Below are positions 44,501 through 51,061 of a DNA stretch of 51,061 nucleotides, piece by piece. Source of the DNA: Moorena sp. SS36440bin_2 (GTDB taxonomy: Bacteria; Cyanobacteriota; Cyanobacteriia; Cyanobacteriales; Coleofasciculaceae); assembly GCA_011524395.1 (NCBI GenBank), contig WTKN01000196.1, positions 1-51,061 of the forward strand. Direction: 5' to 3'. A program made the translations under genes and the position numbers. The notes beneath the pieces are model-generated. The model did no database searches, had not been told where the DNA came from, and saw only the letters and a program-made list of their open reading frames with translations. Each line of letters opens with the position of its first letter. The stretch's first letter is position 1.

Positions 44501-47500
44501 TTGGTAATAGAAGATTTCTTCATTCGCCAGGGATGTATTTTGCACCCAGGAGAACTGCGTTCAGCCCAAACCATACTCACTCCAACAGACAACCAAAGCT
44601 ACAATTTCCAAATATTTTCTCAACAAGAACAAGAAAACGAGGAACAAAAGTGGGTACTCCATGCCACAGGAAAAATAAGATCAGACCAAACAGAGACAAC
44701 TCCTAAAACAGACTTGGAAAAATACCAGAGAGAGTGTAGTCATTCCATAGAAATCAGTCAACATTATCAACAATGTCGGCAAATTGGTATAGACTATGGC
44801 AATAGTTTCCAAGGCATATACAAGTTATGGTCTGGTGAAAACCAAGCACTAGCCGAGATTAAGTTACCTGAAGAATTGCTCGGAGAAACCATCGACTATC
44901 AGTTCCATCCGGCATTACTAGATGCAGCCTTGCAGGTAATTTTTAGTGCACTGCCACAAACAGATAGTGACAAAACTTATCTGCCAGTAGGAATAGAACA
45001 GTTCAAAGTATATTGTAGTCCAGGACTTTCCCTATGGGCTTACGCATCAGTGATGACCCCTGTCGAGGAAACTCAAGAAAGTTTGACTACTCAAGTAACG
45101 CTAGTGAGTCCAGATGGAGAAATCATTGCCACAGTCAAAGGTTTACAAGTAAAACTGGCGACTCAACAAACTCTACTAAGAACAGAAGTAGAATCAATAA
45201 CTAATTGGTTGTATGAAGTAGAATGGAGAACCAAAGGTCTTTTGGGCAAGTTGCTACCTCCTGATTTCTTGCTGGCTCCTGTAGAAGTCTCCCAACAATT
45301 AACTCCCAGCCTAGCAGAATTAGTAACTCAAGTAGATAATGCTCGTACCTCAGAAATTGGCAGGAGCTTAGAAGAATTAAGCGTAGATTATATAGTGCAA
45401 GCCTTGGGGTCAATGGGTTGGTCATACCAGCCAACAGAGAGCTTCGACTTGGAGGCAGCAGTCCAACGTTTAGCCATAGTTCCGAGCCAACGACGACTGT
45501 TCCAGCGTTTGCTAGAAATCTTAGCAGAAGTAGGAATACTCCAGTCCCAGCAACAACGGTGGCAGGTGCAACAAACCTTACAGAAAGTTAACCCTAGTGA
45601 ACAAAGTCAGAGTTTACTGAGTCAATATCCAGAGGAAGCAGCAACATTGACATTATTAGACCGTTGTGCCTCTCAACTAGCGGTCGTACTAAGAGGAGCA
45701 ATAGATCCAGTACAATTGGTGTTCCCTCAAGGAGATTTAACCACAGCAACCCAACTGTATCAAGACTCAAGTGTAGCGAAAGTGATGAACACGATCGTGG
45801 AAAAAACCATCACTCAAGCTATTGAGAAATTACCACCGAGCCGAGGGATAAGGTTGTTGGAAATCGGAGCGGGAACAGGAGGGACAACTAGCTATATTCT
45901 GCCCCATCTCAATCCCAACCAAACAGAATATATATTTACCGATATTGGGGCATTGTTCACCAGTAAAGCCCAAGAGAAATTCCGGGATTATCGATTCGTG
46001 GGCTATAAAACCTTAGATATAGAGGTAGACCCGACCAGCCAAGGATTTGAATCTCATCAATATGATGTAATTATTGCGGCCAATGTCCTCCATGCAACCA
46101 GCAGTATAAAGCAAACCTTATCCCATGTGCGGCAACTGTTGGCACCAGGGGGAATGTTGGTCTTGTATGAAGCAACAACTCCAATTAGGTGGGCGGATTT
46201 AATCTTTGGACTATTAGAAGGATGGTGGAAATTCAGTGATTATGAATTACGACCAGACTACCCACTGCTGAGTCGCCAACAGTGGCAAAAGGTGTTGAGT
46301 GAAACAGGTTTTACTCAAGTAGTTACCTTGCCAGAAGTGGAGGGAATGGCAAAAGCTTTGTCAGAGCAAACGGTGATTGTAGCACAAGCAGCTACCACAA
46401 CCAATGAACCAACGAAGGAGACATCGAAAGGTTGGTTGATACTAGCAGACACTCAAGGAATTGCTCAACACTTAGCTAGCCAACTGCGCTCAGTAGGAGA
46501 CGTTTGTACCTTAGTATTTGCAGCACAGAGCTATCAACAGCTGGCCCCGGAAGAATTTACCATTAACCCCGACAACGTCTCAGAATTTGAGCAACTGATA
46601 GAGACTCTAGCCGCCAAATCACCATCGTTATCGGGAGTAGTACAATGTTGGACAACCGAAGCAGGGCTAGGTAAAACGATCAACTCTGAGGAATTAGAAA
46701 ACTTATCTCGGCTAGGGTGCGGCACAACCTTATCTTTGGTACAAGCCTTAGTCAAAGCCGGATTATCTCAATCACCCCGGTTATGGTTAGTAACGAATGG
46801 TGCTCAACCAGTACCGTCAAATCATCCGGTCATACCAGGAGTAGCCCAATCTTCGGTGTGGGGAATGGGGAAAGTGATTAGCTTAGAACACCCAGAATTA
46901 AACTGTACTCGTCTAGATTTAGACCCAGAGGAGAGTATAGAGGCTCAAGCTGATGCACTCTTTAATGAAATCTGGTCAGAGGATTCCGAAGACCAGATAG
47001 CATGGCGTGGAGATGGTCGTTATGTGGCTCGGTTGGTGGGTAGTCGTCATCGGCAACCAGTGGCACAACAGTTGGTGCCATCTCAACCATTCAAACTCGG
47101 AAGTTCCGAGAAGGGTAGTTTAGATAACTTAATCCTGGAGCCAGTTACTAGACGTTCGCCAAGAGCAGGGGAAGTAGAAATTCGAGTTAAGGCAACAGGA
47201 TTGAATTTTCGTGATGTTCTTATAGCCTTGGATGTTTATCCAGGAGAGGCTGTAATGGGAGGAGATTGTGCGGGAGAAGTAGTAGCAGTAGGCTCAGAAG
47301 TAAGAGGTTTTCATGTAGGGGATTCAGTGATGGCGATGGCTCAAGGTAGCTTTAGTCAGTATGTAACTGTTGATGCTACCTATGTAGTTATTAAGCCAGA
47401 AAATCTGAGCTTTGAAGAAGCAGCATCTATTCCAGCTAATTTTTTAACAGCTTATTATGCTTTGCATCATGTGGCCAAGATTCAGGCTGGCGATCGCGTT

Positions 47501-49216
47501 TTAATCCATGCCGCAGCCGGAGGAACAGGGATGGCTGCGGTTCAAATCGCGCAGCAAGCAGGAGCAGAAGTTTTTGCTACTGCCAGTCCTCCCAAATGGG
47601 AAGCGCTACGACAGATGGGAGTCAAACACATTATGAATTCCCGGACAGTGGAGTTTGCTGACCAGGTGATGGCAATCACTCAAGGTCAAGGAGTAAACAT
47701 TGTACTCAACTCTCTGACTTCTGGGGAATTTATTAGCAAGGGTCTCTCAGTAGTAAGTTCTGGTGGTCGGTTTGTGGAAATCGCTAAGCGAGGAGTATGG
47801 GATTCAAGCCAAGTAGCAGCACTCAGACCGGATGTATCTTATTTTGTAGTGGATTTAGTCAAAGAGTCTCAACAGCAACCAGAATTAATTAATTCTATGT
47901 TGCAAGGATTGAAAAAGGAATTCGGCAATGGTTTACTACAACCACCACCAATAAAGGTATTTCCCATAGAGGAAGTCATTGATGCCTTCCGTTATATGCA
48001 GCAAGCCAAACATATAGGCAAGATTGTGGTGAGTCAAACACAACTTGCTGATGGTAAGATTCAGAAGCCTTTAAGTTTCCGTTCTGGAGCTAGCTATTTG
48101 ATTACAGGAGGTATGGGAGGTTTGGGCTTACTGGTAGCTAATTGGATGGTGTCTAAGGGAGCTAAACATTTGGTATTGTTAGGACGCCGTTCACCGGATG
48201 ATGCTATTAGAAAAAAAATAACAGAGTTAGAGATGGCAGGAGCCGAAGTGGTAGTGGAAAAAGCCGACGTGTCTGATTGGGAATTGATGAGAGGGGTGTG
48301 GAAGAGGATTGAGGAGTCAAACAGACCGTTAGGAGGAGTGATTCATGCTGCCGGGATGTTATCAGATGGAGTGCTACAAAACCAGATTTGGTCTAGTTTT
48401 GAGCAGGTGATGGCACCGAAAGTACAAGGTGCTTGGCATTTGCATCAACTGACTCAAAACCAACCATTAGACTTTTTTGTACTATTTTCTTCGGCAGCAT
48501 CTCTACTAGGTTCCGCAGGTCAGGGAAACCATTCCTCTGCTAATGCTTTCCTTGATGGTTTAGCTCATTATCGTCGCGCTCAGGGATTACCGGGATTAAG
48601 CATCCATTGGGGAGCGGTTTCTCAAATAGGGGAGGCAGCAGAACGAGGTGCAGATTTGAGGGCAGGTAAGCAGGGGATGGGTGCAATATCTCCGGCTCAG
48701 GTATTGGAGTCTCTAGAGCTATTGATGAGTGGTTCGGATGTGGAAGTAGGGGTGATTCCTATTGAGTGGTCACAGTGGCAGGAGAGATTAGCCCAATGGC
48801 CTTTCTTGGCAGATTGGCAGGAAAGAACAACTGCGATCGGCTTTGGCGCGGCGAAGCCGATCGCTCCCAATAAAACTCAGGAAAATTACCTTTTAGAGCA
48901 ATTAAAATCAGTTTCCCAGAGCGAAATAGAAAAAATATTAATTGCTCATATCCAAAATCAAACAGCTCAAGTATTAGGCATTAAAAATTATCAAATTGAT
49001 ATACACAAACCTCTAAATGAAATGGGGTTAGACTCTCTAATGTCAATTGAGCTAAGAAATCGAATTCAAAGTCAGCTAGAAGTGGATGTTCCAATTACCA
49101 AATTTATGGAAGGAATCACCATTGCTGCTCTCTCAAATGAACTGAATGAACAAAGAAATCAAAGCAGTTCCACAGACAATGTGAAAGAAAGTAAGCGGAT
49201 CAAGGTAGAACTATGA
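41546..49216 (+). CDS. Type I polyketide synthase module KS-AT-DH-cMT-ER-KR-ACP
   Basis: 2,556-aa fully reducing, C-methylating module. KS: C177 in DTACSSS, EAHGTGTKLGDP and NIGHLEAPAG give the complete Cys-His-His triad. AT (about 550-850): GHSVGEY with S645, and HAFHSP, which predicts malonyl-CoA. DH (about 940-1210): HRVFDKALFP and HPALLDAAL; the usual Gly of HxxxGxxxxP is Asp. cMT: EIGAGTGGTTSYILPHL near 1440. ER (about 1870-2165): GLNFRDVLIALDVYPG and HAAAGGTGMAAVQIAQ. KR (about 2180-2360): TGGMGGLG and a B-type-like LSD. ACP: GLDSL with S near 2496. The expected extension is a methyl-branched saturated two-carbon unit. No loading or thioesterase domain is present. ATG at 41546 with GGAAG upstream. 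It overlaps the NRPS by ATGA. Confidence 0.95.
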   Translation: MKNTNKEPIAIIGMGCRFPGAKNPEAFWELLCNGVDAITEVPASRWDNELFYDPDISKPGKTNSRWGGFLEQVDRFDPNFFGISPRETQTMDPQQRLLLELAWEALEDAGQPPAELAGTPTGVFMGVSSFDYYELIAQNPSNFSTYTGTGNLNCINANRLSYFFDFHGPSMAIDTACSSSLVAVHLACQSLWSGESSLALVGGVHMVTSPWMSVAYAQGGFMAADGRCKTFDAKADGYVRSEGAGLVILKPLSQALANKDRIYALVKGSAVNQDGYSNGLTAPNPLAQEAVLRAAYKNAGISPGDVQYIEAHGTGTKLGDPMEMKALGAVLSQDRAPGDYCAVGSAKTNIGHLEAPAGIAGLIKVALSLYYRQIPPSLNFTEPNPYIKFDEIPLRVQETLTPWPEKSMPAYAGVSSFGFGGTNSHVVLAEVENKELLRGNPPPTPPKEGSTEEKPKERPVHLLTLSAKTQEALEQLVTGYENHLKKHSELAIGDVCYTANVGRTHFQYRLAVVTQSTKQLQEQLKGAAEAEETPGVLKGQKIGRKRPKVAFLFTGQGSQYVNMGRQLYETQPTFRQALNKCDQILRPYLENPLNEVLYPQEGQNSSSSFLDQSAYTQPALFAVEYALTKLWESWGIKPKMVMGHSVGEYVAACIAGVFSLEDGLKLIAMRGRLMQQLPAGGKMVSLLASEERVKKAIADYSSQEGYKKPAVSIAAINGPESIVISGESEAIAAICSKLEALGVKTKPLQVSHAFHSPLMEPMLAEFEAVAKEITYSQPKIPLISNVTGEKVGAEIATAEYWVRHVRQPVRFAQSMKTLNEQGYELFLEIGPKPILLGMGRQCVPDDVGVWLPSLRPGVEEWQQMLESLGKLYVKGVKVDWSGFDKDYVGHKVALPTYPFQRERYWLETNNGLPKKQYLSTSQAIHPLLGQKLNCASEQQIFQSVLGEVSPAYLSHHRVFDKALFPTTAYLEMATAAGNYQFRNRNLVIEDFFIRQGCILHPGELRSAQTILTPTDNQSYNFQIFSQQEQENEEQKWVLHATGKIRSDQTETTPKTDLEKYQRECSHSIEISQHYQQCRQIGIDYGNSFQGIYKLWSGENQALAEIKLPEELLGETIDYQFHPALLDAALQVIFSALPQTDSDKTYLPVGIEQFKVYCSPGLSLWAYASVMTPVEETQESLTTQVTLVSPDGEIIATVKGLQVKLATQQTLLRTEVESITNWLYEVEWRTKGLLGKLLPPDFLLAPVEVSQQLTPSLAELVTQVDNARTSEIGRSLEELSVDYIVQALGSMGWSYQPTESFDLEAAVQRLAIVPSQRRLFQRLLEILAEVGILQSQQQRWQVQQTLQKVNPSEQSQSLLSQYPEEAATLTLLDRCASQLAVVLRGAIDPVQLVFPQGDLTTATQLYQDSSVAKVMNTIVEKTITQAIEKLPPSRGIRLLEIGAGTGGTTSYILPHLNPNQTEYIFTDIGALFTSKAQEKFRDYRFVGYKTLDIEVDPTSQGFESHQYDVIIAANVLHATSSIKQTLSHVRQLLAPGGMLVLYEATTPIRWADLIFGLLEGWWKFSDYELRPDYPLLSRQQWQKVLSETGFTQVVTLPEVEGMAKALSEQTVIVAQAATTTNEPTKETSKGWLILADTQGIAQHLASQLRSVGDVCTLVFAAQSYQQLAPEEFTINPDNVSEFEQLIETLAAKSPSLSGVVQCWTTEAGLGKTINSEELENLSRLGCGTTLSLVQALVKAGLSQSPRLWLVTNGAQPVPSNHPVIPGVAQSSVWGMGKVISLEHPELNCTRLDLDPEESIEAQADALFNEIWSEDSEDQIAWRGDGRYVARLVGSRHRQPVAQQLVPSQPFKLGSSEKGSLDNLILEPVTRRSPRAGEVEIRVKATGLNFRDVLIALDVYPGEAVMGGDCAGEVVAVGSEVRGFHVGDSVMAMAQGSFSQYVTVDATYVVIKPENLSFEEAASIPANFLTAYYALHHVAKIQAGDRVLIHAAAGGTGMAAVQIAQQAGAEVFATASPPKWEALRQMGVKHIMNSRTVEFADQVMAITQGQGVNIVLNSLTSGEFISKGLSVVSSGGRFVEIAKRGVWDSSQVAALRPDVSYFVVDLVKESQQQPELINSMLQGLKKEFGNGLLQPPPIKVFPIEEVIDAFRYMQQAKHIGKIVVSQTQLADGKIQKPLSFRSGASYLITGGMGGLGLLVANWMVSKGAKHLVLLGRRSPDDAIRKKITELEMAGAEVVVEKADVSDWELMRGVWKRIEESNRPLGGVIHAAGMLSDGVLQNQIWSSFEQVMAPKVQGAWHLHQLTQNQPLDFFVLFSSAASLLGSAGQGNHSSANAFLDGLAHYRRAQGLPGLSIHWGAVSQIGEAAERGADLRAGKQGMGAISPAQVLESLELLMSGSDVEVGVIPIEWSQWQERLAQWPFLADWQERTTAIGFGAAKPIAPNKTQENYLLEQLKSVSQSEIEKILIAHIQNQTAQVLGIKNYQIDIHKPLNEMGLDSLMSIELRNRIQSQLEVDVPITKFMEGITIAALSNELNEQRNQSSSTDNVKESKRIKVEL

Positions 49217-51061
49217 ACTTAATTCAATTTTTACAAGACCTTTCTCTCAAAGGGGTTAAATTATGGACTGAGGAAGGAAAATTAATAACTGAAAGTTCCG
49301 AAGAAGTACTGACCACTGATGTTATTGCCCAACTAAAGCAGTATAAATCAGAAATATTACAGTTACTCAGGGAAAATCCAGATATATTCCAAGTCCATCC
49401 CCTCTCTTATGGTCAAAAAGGTCTCTGGTTTTTGTGGCAGCTATCACCCCAGAGTCATAATTATAATGTGTCATTTTCGGTTCGGATTTACTCTAAGGTA
49501 GATATAACTATTTGGCAACAGGTTTTTCAGGCTATCAGGGAAAGGCATCCGCTACTAAGGAGTACATTCCCGAAGTTGGGCGAACAACCAATCCAACAAC
49601 TACATCAACATCAAGAGTTAGACTTATTACAGATAGATGCTTCTAGTTGGAGTGAAGAGGAGTTACACAAAAAGGTAGTTGAAGCTCACAGACATCCCTT
49701 TAACCTAGAAACAGAATCAGTGATGCGAGTTAGGTGGTTCACTTGCTCGGAAGCAAACCACATTATGTTACTGACAATACACCACATTGCTTTAGATGGT
49801 TGGTCTTGCAACTTAATTGCCAAAGAGTTACCAAAACTATACCAAGCTCAACTAAATGGGCTTGAGGCATCCCTACCACCACTCAATAATTCTTATCAAG
49901 ATTACGTTCGTTGGCAAAAAGAGTTAGTAGAAGGACAAGAAGGAGAACAACTATGGAACTATTGGCAACAAAAATTGGGCGGGGAATTACCTGTCTTGAA
50001 TTTGCCCACAGATAGACCACGACCCCCTATACAGACTGATAATGGTGGCAGCTACCCCTTCAAGTTATCAGAAAAGCTGACTGAACAACTGAAGGAACTA
50101 GCTCAAACAGAGGGGGCAACTCTGTATATGACTCTGTTGGCTGCTTTTCAAGTGCTTCTGTATCGTTACACAGGTCAAGAGGATATATTGGTAGGATCGC
50201 CTACATCTGGTAGAACAAAAGCGGAGTTTGCTTCTATTGTTGGTTACTTCGTAGACTCAGTAGTGATGAGAGTAGATTTGTCAGGGAATCTCTCTTTTAG
50301 AGATTTCCTTTCCCAAGTACGCCAGACAGTCCTGGGAGCACTAGCTCATCAAGATTATCCCTTTTCTTTATTGGTAGAAAAGTTACAGGTAGAACGTGAC
50401 TCCAGTCGTTCTCCTCTTTTTCAGGCTTGCTTTGTACTACAAAAATTCCTGGAATCTCAAGATGTGCAAAAGGTGTTTTTTAGCAGCAAAACAACCTTGA
50501 TGAATTGGGGAGGACTTGAAGTAGAACCATTTGTATTCGATCAGTATGAAAATCAATATGATTTATTCCTGGAAATGGTTGAAGAGGACTCATCTCTGGT
50601 TGGGTTCTTAAAATACAATGCTGACTTATTTGATGAGCAAACTATTGCCAGAATGGCTGGTCATTTCCAGAACTTGTTAGAAGGGATAGTGAATGATCCG
50701 CAACAGAGAGTAACAGCACTACCATTAATGACAGAGGTAGAGCGAGAACAGATATTGGTAGAATGGAACAATACCAAAACAGATTACCCCACAGACAAAT
50801 GTATCCATCAGTTATTTGAGGAACAGGTAGAGAAAACACCAGATGCCATAGCTGTAGTATTTGAACAACAAAAGCTGACCTATTCCCAATTAAACAGCAA
50901 AGCCAATCAACTAGCCCATTACTTGCAAAAATTGGGAGTAGCTCCAGAAACTAGAGTGGGAATATGTGTAGAGCGTTCAGTAGAAATGGTAGTAGGTTTA
51001 TTAGCGATACTCAAAGCCGGAGGAGCTTATGTGCCATTAGACCCGAATTATCCAACTTCGC
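49213..51061 (+). CDS. Non-ribosomal peptide synthetase (docking-C-A..., truncated by window end)
   Basis: The frame starts at the ATG overlapping the PKS stop (ATGA) and stays open for 616 codons to the end of the window. Residues 1-55 (MNLIQFLQDLSLKGVKLWTE, then helical, acidic sequence) match the TubC-type N-terminal docking domain, which receives an upstream synthase's carrier domain. A condensation domain follows at about 65-500 with the active-site HHIALDG at 190-196, then SYQDYVRWQ and VGYFVDSVVMR. An adenylation domain begins with LTYSQLNSKANQLAHYL and GGAYVPLDP. Its substrate-selecting core motifs lie beyond the edge, so the amino acid cannot be predicted. It should couple the polyketide acyl chain from the PKS to an amino acid. 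Confidence 0.95.
   Translation, partial: MNLIQFLQDLSLKGVKLWTEEGKLITESSEEVLTTDVIAQLKQYKSEILQLLRENPDIFQVHPLSYGQKGLWFLWQLSPQSHNYNVSFSVRIYSKVDITIWQQVFQAIRERHPLLRSTFPKLGEQPIQQLHQHQELDLLQIDASSWSEEELHKKVVEAHRHPFNLETESVMRVRWFTCSEANHIMLLTIHHIALDGWSCNLIAKELPKLYQAQLNGLEASLPPLNNSYQDYVRWQKELVEGQEGEQLWNYWQQKLGGELPVLNLPTDRPRPPIQTDNGGSYPFKLSEKLTEQLKELAQTEGATLYMTLLAAFQVLLYRYTGQEDILVGSPTSGRTKAEFASIVGYFVDSVVMRVDLSGNLSFRDFLSQVRQTVLGALAHQDYPFSLLVEKLQVERDSSRSPLFQACFVLQKFLESQDVQKVFFSSKTTLMNWGGLEVEPFVFDQYENQYDLFLEMVEEDSSLVGFLKYNADLFDEQTIARMAGHFQNLLEGIVNDPQQRVTALPLMTEVEREQILVEWNNTKTDYPTDKCIHQLFEEQVEKTPDAIAVVFEQQKLTYSQLNSKANQLAHYLQKLGVAPETRVGICVERSVEMVVGLLAILKAGGAYVPLDPNYPTS

Overview
The window looks like part of the chromosome of a filamentous, natural-product-rich cyanobacterium, probably a marine Moorena/Moorea- or Okeania-type organism. 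This is inferred from several things: cyanobacterial protein families (DUF3120, DUF4278, a CYP110-like P450, an AcnB-type aconitase), scattered GCGATCGC (HIP1) octamers, many minisatellites of the GGGAATC/GTTCCCT/GAATTTA kind, abundant MITEs, and a modular PKS/NRPS locus. No database search was possible. All family names come from motifs read by eye and from memory of the families.

Layout. 1-7.6 kb: housekeeping and conserved genes (undecaprenyl-diphosphatase, DUF3120 membrane protein, FHA-adenylate cyclase, a large outer-membrane-like protein, a small exported Ala-rich protein). 7.6-11.1 kb: a mobile-element junkyard holding a truncated alpha/beta-hydrolase, a decayed IS5-type transposase, a 1,029-bp IS630-type element with TA duplications, two copies of a 193-bp MITE, and a second MITE inserted into one of those copies. 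11.1-26.9 kb: a tailoring-rich terpenoid gene cluster. 27-39.7 kb: UbiB/ABC1 kinase, tRNA-Phe, beta-helix protein, aconitase B, two DUF4278 proteins, a HEAT-repeat/P-loop membrane protein and an exported protein with a perfect internal duplication. 41.5 kb to the end: a large reducing PKS module (KS-AT-DH-cMT-ER-KR-ACP) overlapping by ATGA with an NRPS (docking-C-A...) that runs off the window.

The most interesting region is the terpenoid cluster. A single-function class II (DxDD) terpene cyclase starts a forward run: Rieske oxygenase, a WelO5-like Fe(II)/2-oxoglutarate enzyme with the His-X-Gly halogenase signature, a glutamine-dependent asparagine-synthase-type amidotransferase, a second Rieske oxygenase and two short-chain dehydrogenases. 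Two cytochrome P450s and a HAD phosphatase follow on the opposite strand. A MATE exporter and a class-3-type aldehyde dehydrogenase close the set. A coherent inferred pathway is: cyclisation of a linear prenyl diphosphate, loss of diphosphate (HAD), multiple oxidations (P450s, Rieske enzymes, SDRs, ALDH), amide formation (AsnB-like), aliphatic C-H halogenation (WelO5-like) and export (MATE). I see no isonitrile synthase, aromatic prenyltransferase or Stig cyclase, so it is not a hapalindole-type cluster. I do not recognise the product.

The PKS/NRPS at the right edge is separated from the terpenoid cluster by about 15 kb of ordinary genes and is probably a distinct pathway.
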